In this document: in pieces, positions 56,600 to 64,000 of the stretch
Numbering within the stretch: the first letter of the stretch is position 1
Layout of the letters: each line of letters starts with the position of its first letter
Assembly (NCBI GenBank): GCA_036936605.1
Contig: JAUPFV010000003.1
Location: 106,215,278 to 106,279,277 of the forward strand
Direction of reading: 5' to 3'
Origin: Limnanthes douglasii subsp. nivea
Taxonomy: Eukaryota > Streptophyta > Magnoliopsida > Brassicales > Limnanthaceae
Length of the DNA stretch: 64,000 nucleotides
Program-made: the position numbers and the translations under genes
The notes under the pieces: model-generated
Seen by the model: the letters and a program-made list of their open reading frames with translations, nothing else
Told to the model about the DNA's origin: nothing
The model's database searches: none

Positions 56600-58045
56600 G
56601 TTTATCATCATCTTCTACTTTAGGTATTTCTTCATCTTTGTGGATTTTGGATTATATTGTGTCTCGTCATATGTCACCTTACATGTCATAATTTGTTTCA
56701 TAATCTTCTATTTTAATCATATATGTTGTGTCTGGTAGTGTTAAATCAATATCGGTATGGGGTTGGTTTTATTGATACCCCTCATAGATCGCTCCAAAAT
56801 GTCTAATATGCTCCAAACCTTGCGTTGAATCTTGTTTTGGTCAGTCAATTGTGTTAATTTGGTCATTGGGTCTTCTTTTCTGAGTCTGTTTCGATGTACT
56901 CAAAAAGTGAGTGGGATATGTTGTAGATTGGGGAAATCTATATTTTTGATAAACTTAGTCATTAATGTTATTAATTATAGTGTTAATTTATATTTGTTTC
57001 GTTTGAATAATTTTTTGTTTGAATTTTTTCTTTGACATTCTCGTTTGGGATATGTATTTGTGTCACATTTAAAGTTTTTAGTTTTTACAGGTATTTTAGG
57101 TCAATTTGAACGCAACAAATTGTGCCCTAAAATAATTATATGTGTTATTTTGGGTTATATTGTTAGACATGAAGGTTATCATTATTTTTATCCCACAAGT
57201 CAAAAGTTATATGTATCTCGACGTGTCATATTTTTTGAGAATATCCCATTTTATACGATTTCAGCAAAATCACATGACGTAATAAAGACAAAACTTATGG
57301 TTATTGATCCTTTTGGAATTGATATCGATACATCTATTAACATTCATGTACCATTTCATAAAACATCTAAAATAATTGATACTAATATGCATGAGTCTGC
57401 TAATTTATTTGGTGAAACAACATATTTTTCCTCTTTCATAAGATTACTCGTACAAGTCGTCCAAACTACCAAATTTTGCTTATTCTTTTTACTAATACCC
57501 ATTTGCTTCTTTCATATTAATCGTACATGATTTACAAGAATATCAGTCGTTTAAAAAAGTTGTTTGTGATCCTTGTTGGCAAAATGTTATGACCAAAAAT
57601 CTTACTACTCTTTTTCATACTCATACATTAGATATAGTTGAACCTCTACTTAGTAAACATATAATTAGTTCTCGTTGGGTTTTAAAATATAAAATAAAGT
57701 CTGATGGTTTCGTTTAAAGATATAAAGCTCGTATTGTTAAACAAATGTATTCACAAAAGTATAATGTGAATTATGATAAGATTTTTTCCTTGGTGACAAA
57801 ATGGATGATAGTTCATTCTCTTATTGCGGTTTTATCCGTTCGTCACTGGAAGATTTTTTAACTATATGTCAAAATGTGTTTCTAAATGATGAAATTTATG
57901 AGGAGGTTTACATACTCCTCCTCTAGGTGTTGCTCACCAACCAGGTAAAGTTTTTAGACGTGGGAAAGTTTTATATGGTCTCAAACAAGCTTTTTGTTAT
58001 TGGTTTCAAAAATTCTCTATAGTTACTATTGAGAATGGGAAAAAT
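56600..58045 (+). mobile_element. Ty1/copia remnant lacking integrase core
   Basis: A protease-region remnant (SRHMSPYMS near 56670, then a LVSQLC...GHWVF-type region and GKSIFLINL near 56930) is followed almost directly by the post-integrase segment. That segment has ERNKLCPKIIICVILGYI and YHYFYPTSQKLYVSRRVIFF (57105-57230). RT follows from about 57540, with ISSRWVLKYKIKSDGF (57665-57712) and RYKARIVKQMYSQKYNVNY, and at 57925-58020 a PGVAHQPGKV...LYGLKQAFC-like text. The GAG-pre-integrase and integrase core expected between are missing. Stops break RT, and it ends near 58045 without RNase H. Confidence 0.78.
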
Positions 58046-58163
58046 ATTGGGAAGAATAAGTTAAACTGAAAGAATGGAGTTAATTTGGTTTAATAAAATA
58101 TAATTTAAGAAACCCAACAAGTATGTAATATTGAGGGTGCTTTATGTAATAAATAACTATTAT

Positions 58164-58181
58164 TGACGTCGTCCGTAGGAA
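58164..58181 (+). other. Primer-binding site, copy B
   Basis: TGACGTCGTCCGTAGGAA is a decayed version of the PBS at 22428-22445 (three differences). Similar leader text follows (GTACCTG...CCAAAACCAC versus GGTACCTGG...CCAGAACCAC). Confidence 0.65.
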
Positions 58182-58979
58182 ACTGATTAGTACCTGTAAT
58201 CATTATCCCAAAACCACTATAGAAATTAACAAATGTTTTGAGAGAAATGGAAATAGGGCCTGACACTGGTGATCTTTTGGTCTGGAATACATTTGAAGGT
58301 CTTGTGGTCAAAGAATTATCGGTAAATTGACAACAAAATAAAGATTGATATATCGACAAACTACTCGAATAATCTGTTTTAGTAACTCAGCAAAAAAGAA
58401 CTTCTAGAGGACATAGAAAGGCTAAACGCTGAAAAAGAGGAAGTTATAAGTTCGAAGAAACTCATGTCAGAGGTTCGAAGAGAGTAGGTGACATAAAAAT
58501 ATAAGCTAGAGGATGTTCATCGGACTAGTGTCAAACATGAGCAGCCTCAGAGACAAGACCATTACTCTTCAAAGAGAAAATTGAAACTAAAGCATCGATA
58601 TGAGTCAACTGAATCAATTGCCTACTTTTTATACTACTCAGATGATTCTTCTACCTTTCCAGAAAGGAGTAGTCAACGTAAAAAAAATATAGGAGAAAGG
58701 GTTCAAAGTGGTATAATGATAGCCATCGAACATCCCGACGAAATAAAATTTCAAGGAAATAAAGAAATGAACAAGAGAAAAGAAAGATTGGGTCTGAGGA
58801 ATGTGATAAGGTTATTAACAATGCTAGAAAAAAGCAAGTTGTAGCTCATAACAAATTCCCACAAGAAGTTATGATTTGTACTACCGTGTGAGTAACCAAT
58901 TCACATATCCATCCGATGAAGGTTTGTACAATGAAATGAATGAAGGTCTTTGAGGGAACATGTATAAAGTATAGAATAA

Positions 58980-60110
58980 TTGGAGATCATCTCCCCTCTT
59001 TGCAGAAATCATGTCCGGACATATGCCATAACATTTTGACATCTCAAGGCTATATAAGTTCGACGAAACACAAGATCAAAATAGTCATATCGAGCAATTT
59101 AAGAATTTTTTGAATAATGATGACGATGATGATAAATTATTGTGTATGAAATTCTCCCAAACTTTCAATGGTGGTGCTTTCAAGAACTTTATGGGGAGTG
59201 AAACATTTCGAGAAAATGGTGATACAATAATCTACTTTAGACAAAAAGTTAGGGAGAGCTTAAAGGATTATACTAATCGATTCATCAAAACCAAGACCGA
59301 TATGAAGGGTTGTCGGGATAAAGTGTCTCTAGCGACATTTCAAATGAGACTTATCCCCGGTATCTTGAAACAAAATGTCACAGAAAATCAGGCTATGGTG
59401 TTTGAATAATTGTTAGATCAAGTAGAAAATGAATTTTTGTAGAGATAACCCAAGCATCATAAATGGATTTTATGGTGAAAATTGAACAAAATTAGTTCCA
59501 ACAATCTCCGATGATAATGTGTAATCCACTAACATAAATTCGTTGGCTTATCACCCGATGACAAATATCTGACCCAAAGCTCCGAATCAGTTACCACGAA
59601 ATCCAAGAATGTATTCACAAGTGGTAAATGCACAACAAAGTGTCAAACCAATGTCGAATAAGTGGATTCGACCAACTCATTTTGCTGAACTGAGAGAATA
59701 TGTAGCAACAATTTTTGGCAGGGCTATAAATCATATTCAATTTCACAAACGTGCCCCAATTCAGAGTTTATGGGAAATTAGAGGTAACAAATATTGCAAA
59801 AACTATGAAGATGTTGGGCATGTTGGGAAGTTAGCGACGTTCGTCAAGAAGAACTCTGTTGCAACTCCAAAGCAAGAAAACACTTTAATGATTTCAAAAC
59901 CTATCAATGATTTTGATGTCTTTTCAAATCATTTAGATCCAAAACTAGGTCGAGATAATATCTTGATGGTAAAGGAATCAATTACGGATGAAAAGGTTAG
60001 TAAACTATGTGTTTTTATTGAATCATTAACAATTTTTGAAGGTTATAATGTTTCAAAGACATTAAATTATTCGTGGAAGAAGCACATTGTAAGTCTACCA
60101 ACTCAATTAG
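58980..60110 (+). pseudogene. gag remnant, copy B
   Basis: The core capsid-like part is at 59030-59410: RLYKFDETQDQNSHIEQFKN, then SQTFNGGAFKNFMGS, the ESLKDYTNRFIKTKTDM block and VSLATFQMRLIPG. The second frame, 59609-60118, includes NKYCKNYEDVGHVGK, which corresponds to the CCHC-adjacent region (KYC..H...GH) of Tat gag. A stop at 59407 and a gap with broken frames separate them. Confidence 0.7.
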
Positions 60111-60130
60111 AAGCATGAGCTTCTCCTTAT

Positions 60131-60337
60131 TTGTATAGTATTTCATCTTCATTATTCTGTTTTGAAGATGATGACATGAGAGATGTCACTGGTCCACATG
60201 AGGATATTGTGTTCATTTTGGCAGGAATAACAGGGGATGAGATGCAAAAAATATTAATAGATACCGGAAGTTCTGCCAATATAATATTCATGGAAACTTA
60301 TCAAAGAATAGCAAATCCCACTACAATACTTCGGTAA
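60131..60337 (+). pseudogene. Aspartic protease remnant, copy B
   Basis: An open frame includes IVFILAGITGDEMQKILIDT then GSSANIIFMETYQRI. The DTGSSA motif is the catalytic Asp loop of a retroviral-type aspartic protease. The second half of the domain is shifted out of frame after 60337. Confidence 0.75.
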
Positions 60338-60939
60338 GATCGAACAATCTTTGGGATTACTGAGGTGACCGTCGAAGTCGTCGAAGAGTTTGAAAAAACA
60401 TTCAGACTAGGTTGAAGGTCGTTTAAAAAAGTAGTAACGGTGTTATTTATTATGGGTAGATTCGCTAAAATCTTATAATGTGATATTTGGAAGGTCTTGG
60501 TTATCTAGAATGCATGCAGTGGCATCAACCGTTCACTAATGCTTGAAGTATGTAGTAAAAACAATGTTGGAATGATTAGAAGTAACCAGAAATGACAAGA
60601 GAGTGTTACCGAACATATTTTACCCCAAATCAGATCAAGGGTCAAGTCAAAGAAGACATAGAAAAAGTGGGGCCTTTTTTTAGATTCGATCACGTTCATG
60701 ATCCAAGGTACCCCCGGGATTTTGATCCATGATAAAAAAAATTATGATCATATTTTTTCGAATGGAAAGAATTTAAAAATTAGCACAAAGTTATCTCCAA
60801 AAGTGAGAGATATGTTGATTCTATTTTTGTCAACAAAGTTACATATGTTCGCATGGTGCACCGAAGACGTGATAAGGGTGCTCGTTGATATCATCTATCA
60901 CAAGTTGGCAATTTGAAGCGGCCCAATCATCCAAAATAT

Positions 60940-61520
60940 GATATTTGTTTCTCAAGAAAAATCTGAAGTCATCATGGCCAAGGTAGATTGTTTATCTAAG
61001 GTTGGACACATACAAGAATCACAATACTCTCTATGGACTGCTAATGCAGTTTTCGTAAAAATGGTAAATGGCAGATGTGTGTGGATTTTACCGATCAAAA
61101 TAAAGCATGTCCAAAAAATCATTTCCCGGTTCTACACATAGATCAGTTAGTGAATTTTACCTCAGGGAGCCGACTACTTTCGTTTATTAACGTATACGTT
61201 GGCTATAATCAGTTCCAGATGGATCCAAAAGACAAAGAAAACACTTCATTCATCACCAAAAGAAACTTACAGTGTTATAAGGTTATACCATTTGGGTTGA
61301 AAACTGTTCGGGCAACTTATCAACGTTTAGTGAATGAAACTTTTGAGGCTTAGATCGGATGAAATGTTGTAATGTATCTTGATGATATGCTAGTAAAAAA
61401 TAGAAGAGACGAGAACCACTATGCGGATCTAGAGGAATCTTTTTCCAACTTGAAAAAAAATAAAGTTGAAGCTAAATCTAAAGAAGTATACATTTGGGAT
61501 GTGGTCCGTAAAATTTATTG
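60940..61520 (+). pseudogene. Reverse transcriptase remnant, copy B
   Basis: MCVDFTDQNKACPKNHFPVL, SFINVYVGYNQFQMDPKD and VIPFGLKTVRATYQRLVNET lie at 61075-61350. After a stop, VVMYLDDMLVKNRR near 61370-61405 contains the catalytic DD. The upstream part near 60938-61080 is in another frame (KVGHIQESQYSLWTANAVFV). Order and wording are those of Tat/Ogre RT. Confidence 0.85.
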
Positions 61521-61759
61521 GTTACATAATTAGTGAATATCGAATAGAGGCCTATCATGTACAGTTGAATGCTTTAAGCACCATGGCACCACCACAAATG
61601 ATCAAAGAGTACAGATTTTGACAGTGAAACTGGTAGCTTTTAATAGATTTATATCTCGACCATCGGACAAATGTTCTTTTTTTTCCAAGTGTTGAGGCAA
61701 GCAAAGTGTTTTAACTGGACCCAAGACTGTTCTGAAGCATTTCATTGAATTAAATAGTA

Positions 61760-62480
61760 TTTTTCTTCACCAGAAATTTTGACAAAGCCTTATCTAGGGG
61801 GAATTACATTAATATAGCAGTGTCGGATAATGTTGTTAGTGTTGTTTTGATTCGAGAAGAAGGTAATTTCCTAATATTAGTATACTATGTCAGTAAAAGT
61901 CTTTTGGATGTGGCAAAAAGGTATTTGAAAGTATAAAAGTTAACTCTCGCATTGGTAACTGCTGCTCGGAAAATGAGGTCTTATTTTCAGGCTCATTATA
62001 TCATTGTACGAATATATTTTTCATTGAAAACTATGCTGTAAAGACCTGATGTGTCATGCATAATGACTAAATAGTCAGTTGAGTTGGGGATTTTGACATT
62101 GAGTTTGAACCTTGGATTGCAATCAAAGATCAAGCCTTAACATATTTCCTAGTTGAATTTTATTCTGAACGGTCAGATATGGAGGTAGACAAAAAAGGTT
62201 TCGAAACAAAATCGATAGTCTGAACATATGGGGGTTCAAGTGAATCAGGATGTTGGGCGGAAGTGCACTTGGTCTCTCCAGATGGTATTGCAATGTATCA
62301 AGTTATTCGCTCTAGATTTCAAGCATCGAATAATGAGGCAGAGTACGAAGCCGCTTTGGCAGATTTAAGACTTGTTCAGATTAGTGGGGCTAAAAAAGTT
62401 AGACTAGTTCGCGACTCACAACTCCTTATAAAGCATGCATCCGGCCAATCTGAAGCTCGAAAATATCATTTAGTGAAGTA
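61760..62480 (+). pseudogene. Dual RNase H region, copy B
   Basis: The first RNase H, broken, includes VLIREEGNFLILVYYVSKSL and KLTLALVTAARKMRSYFQAH (61840-62000). The second starts with GGSSESGCWAEVHLVSPDG and continues RSRFQASNNEAEYEAALADL and RDSQLLIKHASGQSEARKY (62228-62475). NNEAEYEA and the DSQL block are the E and D catalytic sites of the archaeal-type RNase H that Tat elements acquired in addition to the original one. Confidence 0.85.
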
Positions 62481-62899
62481 TTAAAGAGTGTTAAAGGCCT
62501 TAACATTAGTCTTCGAAAGCATCAAGTATGAACATGTTCATAGGACAAGAATTTTTTTGGCTGATTCTCTTGGTACCATAACATATTTCGATGAGTATCC
62601 TTGGATTGTCACACAAGAAAGTCCTTCGATTACAAAGGGTTCTCAGAAAGTAGAAGGATCAGTTGAAGCTTTTCAAATCTCTATAACTACTAAAAAGGAT
62701 TAGAGGAATGAAATTAAGGAATTTATGGTAAATGATGTTTTACCCATTAATAAAGTACTGGTAAAGAGAATATGGTTCAAAAAGTATGGTTACGTGTTAT
62801 TGAGAGATATCTTATACAAAAGTTCTTTTAGCAAGCCTTTACTTCGATGCATTGGACAAAATAAATCACAAATAATATTATGTGAATTACATGATAGAG

Positions 62900-63215
62900 A
62901 AGGGTCATCCAACGAATGTTGGTCAATATTTTTTATTTTTTAGACTGGAAAGGTCTTCCAACGAATGTTGGTCAATAATTTATAACTTGTAGACTGGAAG
63001 AGTTTTCCAACGAATGTTGGTTAATATCTTTTGGCTTTTGGATTGAAAGCGTCTTCCAACGAATGTTGGTCAACAATTTTTATATTTTGGACCGGAAGGG
63101 TCTTCCAACGAATGTTGGTCAATAATTTTTATCTTTTTTTATTGGAAGTGTCTTCCAACGAATGTTGGTCACTAATTTTTACTTTAGGGCCAAAAGGGTT
63201 TTCCAATAACCGTTG
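62900..63215 (+). repeat. 49-bp tandem repeats with hairpin core (copy B)
   Basis: Cores CCAACGAATGTTGG start at 62909, 62958, 63007, 63056, 63105 and 63155, with a degenerate CCAATAACCGTTGATGG at 63203. Spacings are 49, 49, 49, 49, 50 and 48. The 5-bp arms equal those of copy A, the loop is GAAT instead of AAAA, and the rest of the unit (CAATAATTTTTAT...GGACTGGAAGG) differs strongly from copy A. The array abuts the truncated integrase. Confidence 0.93.
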
Positions 63216-63583
63216 ATGGATAACAATATTTTTATAAGAAAAAGTTAGGTGGAAAATAATTAATCGAAGAATATTTATATTAATGAAATTTTCTATAGTA
63301 GAAAATTCCTCAAAATAACACAAGGACTTAACAAAAAGTTCCAAAGGCATAATTGATTCATAAGAGTGAACACAAAAACAATAGCAATAAAAATTATCCC
63401 AGTATTTTTGTTACACCCCAAATGGGTACCTTCATTATCATCCGTCGATGAGTTGTTTGAGGAGGAACTGTTTGATTCTTCATAATCGCTGAATGATTAT
63501 TTATCCATCAAAGAAACACTTTTGGATGATACTTCTCCGCAACACGCACCCAAAGACTTCATAATTTCATATCGGGAAAATGT

Positions 63584-64000
63584 TCATAAATTTACCACCA
63601 CTAAAGCAAATTTAATTTTAGCATCCCTCTTTTCCAAACGAGAAATGTACTCAACAACATACTCCTCAAGACAAGAATTCTTATACTTTTCAGCGTCGTT
63701 CCTAAGATTTTTCTTCTTGGCAATGATTTTTTCGATATCCTTTACAACCCTCGCGAAGTATACCTTAGTTTTAGCACAAGCATCAGTGAGAGCATCTACA
63801 AACGTATTGTGATCAATATCTCTAGCAATAAATCGCTCTCGCTCATCATCAAATTATTCTTGCTCTGTTTTCAACTAAGTTTTTAATGCCTCAAACCTTG
63901 TCGAACGCTCAATAGAAATCTTCTTATAGTGAGCAAGCTCATCTTCTAACCTTTTCATATCAGATCTTTTTTTAACAACTCCCTTTTTGTAATGCTCTTT
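63584..64000 (-). pseudogene. Antisense ORF of Tat-type element, copy B (partial)
   Basis: On the minus strand from the window end to a stop at 63584, the frame encodes a Lys/Glu-rich coiled-coil-like protein. It includes MKRLEDELAHYKKISIERST, then after two stops VYFARVVKDIEKIIAKKKNL and EEYVVEYISRLEKRDAKI. YFAR, KK.L, E.YV and RDA match the antisense ORF of copy A in order and spacing. The start is beyond 64000. The two in-frame stops lie near 63858 and 63876. Confidence 0.65.

Larger units (their letters stand above)
58100..64000 (+). mobile_element. Ty3/gypsy retrotransposon, Tat lineage (copy B), runs off the window
   Basis: The order is a truncated LTR end, PBS at 58164, gag, protease, RT, RNase H, a second archaeal-type RNase H, an integrase zinc-finger start, 49-bp hairpin repeats and an antisense ORF. 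The extra RNase H (62200-62480), the tandem repeats and the antisense ORF together are diagnostic of the Tat lineage. Only about 100 bp of LTR precede the PBS, next to the copia remnant, so the 5' LTR is truncated. The integrase core and C-terminus are deleted. Frameshifts and stops throughout mark it as non-functional, though frames are longer than in copy A. The 3' end lies beyond 64000. Confidence 0.85.

Noticed and set aside
1..64000. tRNA or rRNA genes
   Set aside because: No stretch with convincing A-box/B-box spacing or rRNA core motifs was found by eye; a tRNAscan-SE or Rfam run would settle it.

Overview
The window is nuclear DNA of a flowering plant, almost certainly a eudicot. It is AT-rich, its genes carry many GT-AG introns, and most of it is old transposable elements. 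The species cannot be fixed from the sequence.

Only three intact-looking host genes are visible, all on the minus strand. (1) 7737-8917 is a three-exon SPOROCYTELESS/NOZZLE orthologue with an N-terminal RGMGVAKLE block and a C-terminal EAR motif DLSLKL. (2) 33452-37858 is a nine-exon TRM5-type tRNA (guanine37-N1)-methyltransferase whose exon phases all join cleanly. (3) 45098-46268 is a two-exon unidentified membrane protein.

Layout. 480-4320: a decayed Ty3/gypsy element of the Tat lineage (integrase, 49-bp hairpin tandem repeats, antisense ORF). 7.7-8.9 kb: SPL/NZZ. 9.8-12.8 kb: Ty1/copia remnant (-). 15.7-20.9 kb: L1-type LINE remnant (+), interrupted by AT-rich DNA. 22.2-24.1 kb: LTR, primer-binding site and gag remnant of a Tat-like element. 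24.9-25.7 kb: plant-mobile-domain remnant. 28.6-29.6 kb: MULE transposase remnant (-). 29.7-30.8 kb: a TRIM-like concatemer of three LTRs. 33.4-37.9 kb: TRM5. 38.66-44.60 kb: a mosaic element holding pieces of at least five unrelated host genes. 45.1-46.3 kb: membrane-protein gene. 46.8-49.3 kb: LINE 3' end (-). 50.6-51.4 kb: copia RT/RNase H (-). 52.7-54.1 kb: 3' end of another LTR element, with a Pack-MULE (54124-56062) inserted in its presumed LTR. 56.6-58.0 kb: copia remnant (+). 58.1 kb to the end: a second Tat-lineage element with gag, protease, RT, two RNase H domains, 49-bp hairpin repeats and an antisense ORF.

The most striking object is the 38662-44602 element. Between degenerate terminal inverted repeats, each with an inward-facing TATA box, it carries exon and intron pieces of a GDPDL glycerophosphodiesterase-like gene, a PYL abscisic-acid receptor (antisense), S-adenosylmethionine decarboxylase, the chromatin subunit SWC4/DMAP1 and a CPSF-A/DDB1-family gene. 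Several original splice sites are kept. The second notable signal is that the two Tat copies share a 49-bp period and a CCAAC-4nt-GTTGG hairpin core although the rest of the repeat unit has diverged.
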